Shown here piece after piece: positions 4,940 through 9,862 of a DNA stretch of 9,862 nucleotides. Under the pieces are notes generated by a model that saw nothing but the letters and a program-made list of their open reading frames with translations, was not told the origin of the DNA and did no database searches. The stretch's first letter is position 1; every line of letters begins with the position of its first letter. A program made the translations under genes and the position numbers. This DNA is from Propionibacteriaceae bacterium (GTDB taxonomy: Bacteria > Actinomycetota > Actinomycetes > Propionibacteriales > Propionibacteriaceae), in assembly GCA_025923975.1 (NCBI GenBank), contig JAICEV010000104.1:1-9862 (forward strand), written 5' to 3'.

Positions 4940-6550
4940 TCAGCGGCCAGTGGCCTGCTGCTTGATCCGGTTCGTCAGTTCCGTTACCTGATTGAATACG
5001 CTGCGGCGTTCTGCCATGAGCGTTCGGATCTTGCGATCTGCATGCATCACCGTAGTGTGATCACGCCCGCCGAACTGCTGTCCGATCTTGGGCAGTGATA
5101 GATCAGTGAGCTCTCGGCACAGATACATCGCAATCTGACGCGCAGTCACCAGAACGTGGGTCCGGCTCTGCCCGCAGAGATCATCGACGGTGATGTCAAA
5201 GTAGGACGCGGTCTGGGCCATGATCATCCCAGTGGTGATCTGCGCCTCGCCGCCTTCAGGTATGAGGTCCTTCAACACGATCTCAGCCAGCGCCAAGTCA
5301 ACCTGTTGGCGATTCAGGCTCGCAAAAGCCGTCACCCGAATAAGCGCACCCTCCAACTCGCGGATGTTGGTCTGAATCCGGCTGGCGATAAACTCCAGCA
5401 CCTCCGGCCCGGCAACCAGGCGTTCCTGCGCAGCCTTCTTCCGCAAGATCGCGATCCGAGTCTCCAGGTCGGGCGGTTGGATGTCGGTGATCAGTCCCCA
5501 GCCGAACCGGCTGCGCAGCCGCGGTTCCAGGTTTTCCAGCAGCTTCGGCGGCCGGTCGGAAGTCATCACGATCTGCTTCTGTGCGTTGTGCAGCGTATTG
5601 AAGGTATGGAAGAACTCTTCCTGCGTCTGTTCCTTGCCCTCCAAGAACTGGATGTCGTCGATCAGCAGTACGTCGACGTCGCGATACCGGCGACGGAAGT
5701 CAGCTCCCTTGTTCTGACTGATCGCGTTGATGAAGTCGTTGGTCAGTTCCTCGGTGGAGACATAGCGAACGCGGACCCGGTCGAAGTAGTTGCGTACGTA
5801 GTGGCCGAGCGCGTGCAGCAGATGGGTCTTGCCGAGCCCGGAATCGCCGTAGATGGTCAGCGGGTTGTACGACTTTCCAGGGTTCTCGGCGACCGCGATC
5901 GCCGCCGCATGGGCAAAGCGATTTGAGCCGCCGATAACAAAGGTCTCGAACGTGTACTTGGGATTGAGCCGGGAGTCGCTCTCACGACGCGGCCGAAATC
6001 CCTCCATGTCACGGTAAACATCTCGATTGGGGTACCCAGACTCGGCCTCGGCGGCCTGCGAGCGGGGCGCCGGGACTGGCACGCCGCCTTCGCCGCGCAA
6101 TGCGCGCCGGGCGTACTGCTCCGCGCTAGGAAGACCTTCGGCCGTGAATCCGGGCTCGGTGTAGTCGTCTCGGTAGTTCCCGCCAGGTTGATCATTGTGA
6201 TTCACGCCTGAGTTGGACTCCGCCGGGTTGCCCTCCCCGATCCCGGAGTCGTAGCTGGACTCCTCCGCCAGCGATTCCTCGTCCGGTTTCAGCGACTCGT
6301 CAACGATCACCGCCAGCTGGATGTGACGGCCGAAGTAGCCGGAAAGCAGGCTCTCGATGTCGGAGCGGAAACGGTTCTCCAGCTGATTACGAGTGAAGAT
6401 GTTCGGCACGGCGACCATCAACATGTCCTGGTGAAGCGCGACAGGCTGGCCGGTAGTCAGCCAGCGCCGCAAGCCCGGCGACGAAGACGAGTAGAGATGT
6501 TCCCAGGCCAGGCTTGTCGATTCGGCGGCGCTCTCAGAAGGTTCGGTCAC
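4940..6550 (-). CDS. dnaA: Chromosomal replication initiator DnaA
   Basis: DnaA is the AAA+ ATPase that binds DnaA boxes and opens oriC. The product has 536 residues. Domain I (about 14-85) carries LAWEHLYSSSSPGLRRWL. Domain II (about 86-194) is an acidic, Gly/Pro/Arg-rich linker of the long actinobacterial kind. Domain III starts at LNPKYTFETFVIG and has Walker A GDSGLGKT (235-242), Walker B VLLIDDIQF (294-302), sensor I MTSDRPP (329-335), the arginine-finger region RLRSRFGWGL (344-353) and sensor II NIRELEGAL (395-403). Domain IV holds the DNA-binding signature GGRDHTTVMHA (494-504). The GTG at 6550 has GGAGG four bases upstream. The gene is transcribed towards oriC, and DnaA boxes upstream (6671-6691) suggest autoregulation. 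Confidence 0.99.
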   Translation of the reverse strand: MTEPSESAAESTSLAWEHLYSSSSPGLRRWLTTGQPVALHQDMLMVAVPNIFTRNQLENRFRSDIESLLSGYFGRHIQLAVIVDESLKPDEESLAEESSYDSGIGEGNPAESNSGVNHNDQPGGNYRDDYTEPGFTAEGLPSAEQYARRALRGEGGVPVPAPRSQAAEAESGYPNRDVYRDMEGFRPRRESDSRLNPKYTFETFVIGGSNRFAHAAAIAVAENPGKSYNPLTIYGDSGLGKTHLLHALGHYVRNYFDRVRVRYVSTEELTNDFINAISQNKGADFRRRYRDVDVLLIDDIQFLEGKEQTQEEFFHTFNTLHNAQKQIVMTSDRPPKLLENLEPRLRSRFGWGLITDIQPPDLETRIAILRKKAAQERLVAGPEVLEFIASRIQTNIRELEGALIRVTAFASLNRQQVDLALAEIVLKDLIPEGGEAQITTGMIMAQTASYFDITVDDLCGQSRTHVLVTARQIAMYLCRELTDLSLPKIGQQFGGRDHTTVMHADRKIRTLMAERRSVFNQVTELTNRIKQQATGR

Positions 6551-6670
6551 TCGACCTCCGCTGCTCTTCGCGCATCCCGGCCCAATCCGTCACGCGCAAA
6601 GCAAAATCTGCTGTTGTGTGCACTTTCGCGGTATGGCGTCCGTGCCTGGGGGAGTCTCACTTCCACACAG

Positions 6671-6691
6671 ATATCCACAGAGTGTGCACAA
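6671..6691. promoter_or_regulatory. Pair of opposed DnaA boxes upstream of dnaA
   Basis: ATATCCACA (6671-6679, plus) and TTGTGCACA (6683-6691, minus) each differ by one base from a DnaA box and face each other three bases apart. They lie about 120-140 bp upstream of the dnaA start, where DnaA autorepression sites are usual. Confidence 0.6.
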
Positions 6692-6793
6692 AAGCACCTA
6701 CGACCGGTCACGCGTACCACGGTCCCCCCGGAAAAAGAGGCTAACGAGTACACGTTGCCGACTGCGGTAGCTGCCTGAAACTGCGAGGCGAAC

Positions 6794-6828
6794 CGCGACG
6801 CTAGCAATCGCTGAGTCGCGACGCAAGC
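6794..6828 (+). repeat. Near-perfect 12-bp direct repeat upstream of dnaA and rpmH
   Basis: CGCGACGCTAGC (6794-6805) and CGCGACGCAAGC (6817-6828) differ by one base and start 23 bp apart, about two helical turns. This could be a regulator binding site or chance in GC-rich DNA. Confidence 0.25.
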
Positions 6829-6914
6829 GAGTCGGGGATATTCGCCATCATGGTCGGCGTGTCGACTGGACATCGGCGACCACTATTCCTCAATCCCCCC
6901 AAGTTCGCGCCGGT

Positions 6915-6943
6915 TTGACCGGTTTGGCGGCGCCCCGTACCGT
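6915..6943 (+). promoter_or_regulatory. Sigma-70-type promoter of the rpmH operon
   Basis: TTGACC (6915-6920) as -35 and TACCGT (6938-6943) as -10 are separated by exactly 17 bp. Both fit the housekeeping actinobacterial consensus (TTGACw, TAnnnT). Transcription would begin near 6950 and read into rpmH 105 bp further on. Confidence 0.65.
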
Positions 6944-6948
6944 TAGAA

Positions 6949-6965
6949 GGTCGCTTACGGCGACC
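6949..6965 (+). promoter_or_regulatory. Hairpin at the predicted 5' end of the rpmH mRNA
   Basis: GGTCGC (6949-6954), loop TTACG and GCGACC (6960-6965) form a perfect 6-bp stem at the expected transcription start. It may protect the 5' end of the mRNA or be an operator overlapping the start site. Confidence 0.35.
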
Positions 6966-7054
6966 GCTGCCAGCTGCCCGCTCCGCCTGCGATGCGTGCC
7001 GCGTGCGCACCGTACCTGATCGTCTAGTACCCCGAAGATGGTGGGAGTTTTCCC

Positions 7055-7192
7055 GTGACCAAGCGCACATTCCAGCCGAGCAATCGGCGTCGCAGCCGTA
7101 CCCATGGCTTTCGTCTGCGGATGCGGACCCGCGCCGGCCGCGCCATCATTTCTGCCCGGCGCCGCAAGGGCCGCACTCGCCTGTCCGCCTGA
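7055..7192 (+). CDS. rpmH: 50S ribosomal protein L34
   Basis: L34 is a small, very basic protein of the large ribosomal subunit. The 45-residue product begins TKRTFQPSNRRRSRTHGFRLRMRT (first residue from GTG) and ends GRTRLSA, matching the family over its full length, including the RTHGFRxRM core. The GTG at 7055 has GGGAG seven bases upstream (7043-7047). It is the first gene of the rpmH-rnpA-yidD-yidC-jag operon and lies downstream of the promoter at 6915-6943. The stop TGA is at 7190-7192, and rnpA starts 22 bp later. Bacterial rpmH and rnpA are nearly always adjacent in this way. Confidence 0.98.
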   Translation: MTKRTFQPSNRRRSRTHGFRLRMRTRAGRAIISARRRKGRTRLSA

Positions 7193-7214
7193 CATCCGTG
7201 CCTGAACCACCACG

Positions 7215-7631
7215 GTGTTGCCACGATTGCTAAGAATGCACAACTCGAAAGACTTCCGGCGAACGACCAGGCGGGGGCTTCGAGTGAGTCGACCCACGCT
7301 GATCGTTCATGCCGTACGTGCCCCCGAAGATGTTGCGGCCACGACGGATGTTGGCCGCCGCCCGGGTCCGCGTATCGGCTTCGTCGTCAGCAGAGCGCTC
7401 GGCAACGCCGTTACTCGCAATCGCGTCAAGCGTCGGCTGCGGCATCTCGCCGCTGCTCATGTGTCGGACACACCAGCAGGGATCGACCCCACTCGAATTG
7501 ACATTGTGGTACGCGCGCTGCCGTCGGCTGCGACTGATCCGGGTAAGGTGCCCACAGATTTTGGATCTGCCTGGCTTGAGGTCGTCTCTCGCCTGACTGC
7601 CCGGCCGGATCGGGATGGCGGCGCCCGATGA
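7215..7631 (+). CDS. rnpA: Ribonuclease P protein component
   Basis: RnpA is the small basic protein that assists the catalytic RNA of RNase P in trimming the 5' leader of pre-tRNAs. The 138-residue product starts (V)LPRLLRMHNSKDF, as expected for the family, has RIGFVVSRALGNAVTRNRVKRRLRH (53-77) containing the RNR motif that contacts the RNA, and DIVVRALP (96-103) as the last strand. The GTG at 7215 is chosen because family members begin with LPR just after the start. The upstream bases show no clear ribosome-binding site, so translation may be coupled to rpmH. An internal ATG at 7236 would remove conserved residues. The 3' end overlaps yidD by four bases (ATGA). Confidence 0.96.
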   Translation: MLPRLLRMHNSKDFRRTTRRGLRVSRPTLIVHAVRAPEDVAATTDVGRRPGPRIGFVVSRALGNAVTRNRVKRRLRHLAAAHVSDTPAGIDPTRIDIVVRALPSAATDPGKVPTDFGSAWLEVVSRLTARPDRDGGAR

Positions 7632-7933
7632 AGTACTTGCTTATTGGTTTGCTGAAGCTCTATCGGCTAGTGATCAGCCCGCTTTATGGCAACGTGTGCC
7701 GCTATTACCCGAGCTGCTCGGCCTACGCGCTGCGGGCGGTCGAGGTGCACGGAGCCGCCCGCGGTTGTTGGCTGGCGCTGCGACGGTTGCTGCGCTGCCA
7801 TCCGTGGGCCCCGGGTGGGTATGACCCCGTACCGGGAACCCCTGAATTCGACGAAGAGATGCGAGAACAAGCACGGCGCGCAGCAAAAATGGATGAGGGT
7901 GCCAAGCTGGCGCCGCAACGAGGTGTGAGCTGA
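7628..7933 (+). CDS. yidD: Membrane protein insertion efficiency factor YidD
   Basis: YidD is a small membrane-associated protein that aids insertion of proteins by YidC. The 101-residue product has an N-terminal amphipathic/hydrophobic helix (MKYLLIGLLKLYRLVISPLYG), the conserved CRYYPSCSAYALRAVEVHG (24-42) and LLRCHPWAPGGYDPVP (54-69), which together define the family. The C-terminal tail is charged and variable. The ATG at 7628 overlaps the rnpA stop (ATGA), and the yidD stop overlaps the yidC start (TGATG), so the three genes are likely translationally coupled. Confidence 0.97.
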   Translation: MKYLLIGLLKLYRLVISPLYGNVCRYYPSCSAYALRAVEVHGAARGCWLALRRLLRCHPWAPGGYDPVPGTPEFDEEMREQARRAAKMDEGAKLAPQRGVS

Positions 7934-8943
7934 TGGAACTACTGCCGCTGATTCCGATGTCGATATGGGATCCCTTTATCGCGTTCGGCAGCGCGATCAT
8001 GCAGCCGCTCTATTGGGTGGTGTCGGGGATCCTCGTGCTGGCCCACTCCATCTTTTCGCCGGTGTTCGGCGCGGACAGTGGCTGGACCTGGGCGCTGTCC
8101 ATCATGTTCCTCACGGTGGTTATCCGGATCGCGTTGATCCCGTTGTTCGTCAAACAGATCAAGTCCTCGCGCAATATGCAGCTGCTGCAGCCCAAGGTGC
8201 GTGAGCTCCAGAAGAAGCATGGTCACGATCGAGAAAGGCTCGGTCAGGAGACCATGAAGCTGTACCGGGAAAACAACGCCAATCCGCTGTCGTCCTGCCT
8301 ACCGCTGATTCTGCAGATTCCGATCTTCCTGGCGCTGTTCCGGGTGCTCGATGGTGCCGCCCGTGGCATTCCCCGCGGCCATTGGCTCGAGGTCAATCCC
8401 GACCTACTGACCTCCCTCAACCAGGCAACGATCTTTGGCGCTGGCATTTCTGACACCTTCTTGAAGGTCGGCTTCCAGGACGGCATCACCAGCGTGCACG
8501 TCGTCACTCTGGTGCTGATTATCGCCATGACGATCACCTTGTTCATTACGCAGCTGCAGCTGATGCGCAAGAACATGCCACCGGAAGCGCTGACCGGGCC
8601 TTTCGCACAGCAGCAGAAGATCTTGCTCTATGTCTTGCCGCTGGTTTTCGCGATCGGTGGAGTCAACTTCCCAGTCGGCGTCTTGATCTATTGGTTCACT
8701 TCAAACCTGTGGACCATGGGACAGCAGTTCTACGTGATCCGCCGCAACCCGGCACCGGGAACGCCGGCGTACGAGGCCTGGGAGGCGCGACGGAAGGCCA
8801 AAGGCAAGGCTGACGTGGCCCTGGCCACGGTCGCCGATCCAGAGCCGGCGCCCGAAGGGCCGACGCCTAATACGACCAAGGTCGCCCGGCAGCAGCCGCG
8901 ACAGCAGCCACGTAAGCAACCAAGGTCTCAGCGCAAACGCTGA
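7933..8943 (+). CDS. yidC: Membrane protein insertase YidC (Oxa1 family)
   Basis: YidC inserts and folds inner-membrane proteins alone or with SecYEG. The 336-residue product is of the Gram-positive type without the large periplasmic domain. Membrane segments are likely near 24-43, 52-73, 121-139, 186-208 and 230-260. Arg65 in VVIRIALIP is the conserved membrane-embedded arginine of the hydrophilic groove. The cytoplasmic loop holds KQIKSSRNMQLLQPKVRELQKKH, followed by NNANPLSSCLPLILQIPIFLALFRVL and FPVGVLIYWFTSNLW. The tail (about 316-336) is Gln/Arg/Lys-rich and likely contacts ribosomes. The ATG at 7933 overlaps the yidD stop. A downstream Met9 (MSIWDPF) is a possible alternative start. 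No signal peptide is obvious. The stop codon lies in a short tandem repeat. Confidence 0.98.
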   Translation: MELLPLIPMSIWDPFIAFGSAIMQPLYWVVSGILVLAHSIFSPVFGADSGWTWALSIMFLTVVIRIALIPLFVKQIKSSRNMQLLQPKVRELQKKHGHDRERLGQETMKLYRENNANPLSSCLPLILQIPIFLALFRVLDGAARGIPRGHWLEVNPDLLTSLNQATIFGAGISDTFLKVGFQDGITSVHVVTLVLIIAMTITLFITQLQLMRKNMPPEALTGPFAQQQKILLYVLPLVFAIGGVNFPVGVLIYWFTSNLWTMGQQFYVIRRNPAPGTPAYEAWEARRKAKGKADVALATVADPEPAPEGPTPNTTKVARQQPRQQPRKQPRSQRKR

Positions 8944-8969
8944 GCCCAAACGTTGAGCCCAAACGCTGA
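8934..8969 (+). repeat. 13-bp tandem repeat across the yidC stop codon
   Basis: The unit CAAACGCTGAGCC occurs at 8934-8946, again with one change (CAAACGTTGAGCC) at 8947-8959, and partly (CAAACGCTGA) at 8960-8969. It includes the yidC TGA. CTCAGCG (8927-8933) and CGCTGAG (8938-8944) also form a 7-bp stem over the stop. There is no T-run, so a terminator is not supported, and jag follows 56 bp after the stop. Confidence 0.6.
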
Positions 8970-8999
8970 AATTGCATAGAAGGTACAGAGGGGGATCAG

Positions 9000-9530
9000 G
9001 TGGCCGACGAGCCGCAAGCTGAAAGTGAGGGAACTGTCGGGGCGAATCTGACGGAGCCCGAGTCCAGCGATGGGGCGGAGAATCCGCTTGACATTGAGGC
9101 TGAGATCGCCGCTGACTACCTCGAAGAGCTACTCGACATTGCCGACCTCGATGGGGATATCGACACCTATATCGAGGGCGACCGAGCCCACGTATCGATC
9201 ATCAGCGAGTCGAATGTGCTGGTTGGTGCTGATGGCGTAGTGCTCGACGCACTGCAGGAGCTGACTCGGCTGGCAATCATGACGGAGACCGGCGAGCGCA
9301 GCCGGCTGATGCTGGATGTCGCCGGATATCGGGAACGGCGCCGTAAGGAGTTGGAGGCGCTCGCGGCAAACGCCGTTGGAGCGGCCAAGGATTCTCACGA
9401 ACCGGTGCCACTCGCGCCCATGAATCCCTTCGAGCGCAAAGTGATCCATGACGCAGTGGCGGCGGCCGGGCTGACGAGTGAATCCGAGGGTGAAGAGCCG
9501 GACCGCCATGTAGTGGTCTTGCCCGCCTAA
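9000..9530 (+). CDS. jag: Jag/KhpB RNA-binding protein (KH and R3H domains)
   Basis: KhpB (Jag, SpoIIIJ-associated) is a cytoplasmic RNA-binding protein that forms a pair with KhpA and influences cell division and envelope growth in Gram-positives. The 176-residue product has an acidic, disordered N-terminus (1-32). A KH-like domain follows (about 33-110) with the GADG loop (76-79) in VLVGADGVVLDALQELTRLA. The C-terminal R3H domain holds FERKVIHDAV, with the diagnostic Arg146 and His150, and ends HVVVLP. The GTG at 9000 is preceded by a G-rich site (AGAGGGGG, near 8987-8994). Its place after yidC is standard. It is probably the last gene of the rpmH operon here, because the following gene is of a different kind. 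Confidence 0.95.
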   Translation: MADEPQAESEGTVGANLTEPESSDGAENPLDIEAEIAADYLEELLDIADLDGDIDTYIEGDRAHVSIISESNVLVGADGVVLDALQELTRLAIMTETGERSRLMLDVAGYRERRRKELEALAANAVGAAKDSHEPVPLAPMNPFERKVIHDAVAAAGLTSESEGEEPDRHVVVLPA

Positions 9531-9589
9531 CCCTCGGAGTGACCCCCTGGGCGATCAGGCAACCAGCCGGGCACCAATACGCTGAGTAG

Positions 9590-9862
9590 GTGGCCATCCA
9601 CACGCCGGATCAGCGCGTTCGGGTGTTCGTGAGTTCGACCATGCAGGAGCTGGCGCCGGAGCGGCGGGCGGTACGGGAGGCCATCGAGAGTCTTCGGCTG
9701 ACGCCGGTCATGTTCGAGCTGGGGGCGCGGCCCGCATCCGCCGCGCGCGCTCTACCGCGCCTATCTGGAGCAGAGCGACGTTTTCGTTGGACTGTATTGG
9801 GAGAGCTACGGGTGGGTGCCGCCGGGCGAGGAGCTGTCCGGCTTGGAGGACGAGTACCGCCT
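9590..9862 (+). pseudogene. DUF4062-domain protein gene, frame-disrupted, 3' end outside window
   Basis: From a GTG at 9590 the frame reads AIHTPDQRVRVFVSSTMQEL (after the start), then APERRAVREAIESLRLTP and VMFELGARP. This is the N-terminus of the DUF4062 family, found in actinobacterial multidomain NTPase or signalling proteins. The family's expected continuation (HPPRALYRAYLEQSDVFVGL, then YWESYGWVPPGEELSGLEDE) is present, but only in the next frame from 9735. One extra base, probably a C in the run 9731-9733, therefore breaks the gene. Neither frame has a stop before the window edge. It may be a pseudogene, a recent mutation or a sequencing error in a GC-rich stretch; slippage is less likely. 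It starts 60 bp after jag, where rsmG is usual, with a poor ribosome-binding site. The function of the family is not established. Confidence 0.7.

Larger units (their letters stand above)
6551..7054. other. Non-coding divergent control region between dnaA and rpmH
   Basis: About 500 bp with no supported gene. It contains the dnaA leader with GGAGG (near 6555-6559), two DnaA boxes (6671-6691), an A-rich stretch (6732-6738), a direct repeat (6794-6828), a promoter for rpmH (6915-6943) and a roughly 105-nt rpmH leader that begins with a hairpin. Reading frames here look random. The DnaA boxes raise the possibility that this region also takes part in initiation or acts as a DnaA-titrating regulatory site. 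Confidence 0.6.

Noticed and set aside
5156..5926. Plus-strand open frame (256 codons) opposite dnaA
   Set aside because: Antisense shadow of the DnaA AAA+ domain.
6547..6873. Minus-strand open frame reaching from upstream of dnaA to its start
   Set aside because: It covers the DnaA boxes and leader, has no ribosome-binding site that I can see and no recognisable protein features.
8927..8944. Stem-loop at the end of yidC as an intrinsic terminator
   Set aside because: The 7-bp stem has no following T-run, overlaps the stop codon and is explained by the tandem repeat.

Overview
This window is the chromosomal replication-origin region of a GC-rich Gram-positive bacterium of the Actinomycetota. 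The gene order dnaA / oriC / dnaN / gnd / recF on the minus strand, and rpmH / rnpA / yidD / yidC / jag (khpB) on the plus strand, is typical of actinobacteria. A 6-phosphogluconate dehydrogenase gene between dnaN and recF points to lineages such as Propionibacteriales or streptomycete relatives. I lean towards Propionibacteriales, but only as a guess from general resemblance.

Left arm, minus strand reading away from the origin: a small gene of unknown function (4105-4491) follows oriC. Then come dnaN (sliding clamp, 2846-4006), gnd (short-type 6PGDH, 1674-2744) and recF (1-972, 3' end cut off by the window edge). A plus-strand conserved hypothetical gene (1051-1530) sits between gnd and recF, convergent with gnd and divergent from recF, so recF probably needs its own promoter. 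recF carries a copy of a widespread palindromic repeat motif within its reading frame.

Centre: the intergenic stretch 4492-4939 is the probable oriC, with near-consensus DnaA boxes, T-rich stretches and a perfect palindrome near the dnaA 3' end. dnaA (4940-6550) is read towards this region. Upstream of dnaA, 6551-7054 is a non-coding divergent control region holding two more DnaA boxes and a good sigma-70-type promoter for the rpmH operon.

Right arm, plus strand: rpmH (7055-7192), rnpA (7215-7631), yidD (7628-7933), yidC (7933-8943) and khpB/jag (9000-9530) form a compact, partly overlapping operon for ribosomal protein L34, RNase P protein, membrane-protein insertion and an RNA-binding protein. 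After jag one would expect rsmG and parAB. Instead the start of a DUF4062-type gene appears (9590 onward), and its reading frame is broken by one extra base near 9731-9734.

The core genes are ordinary. The parts worth a second look are the broken DUF4062 gene at the jag/rsmG junction, the repeat inside recF, the inverted repeat in the dnaN leader (one arm recurs before recF), the oriC-proximal palindrome and the two unnamed small genes. I saw no wholly new system that the sequence alone can support.
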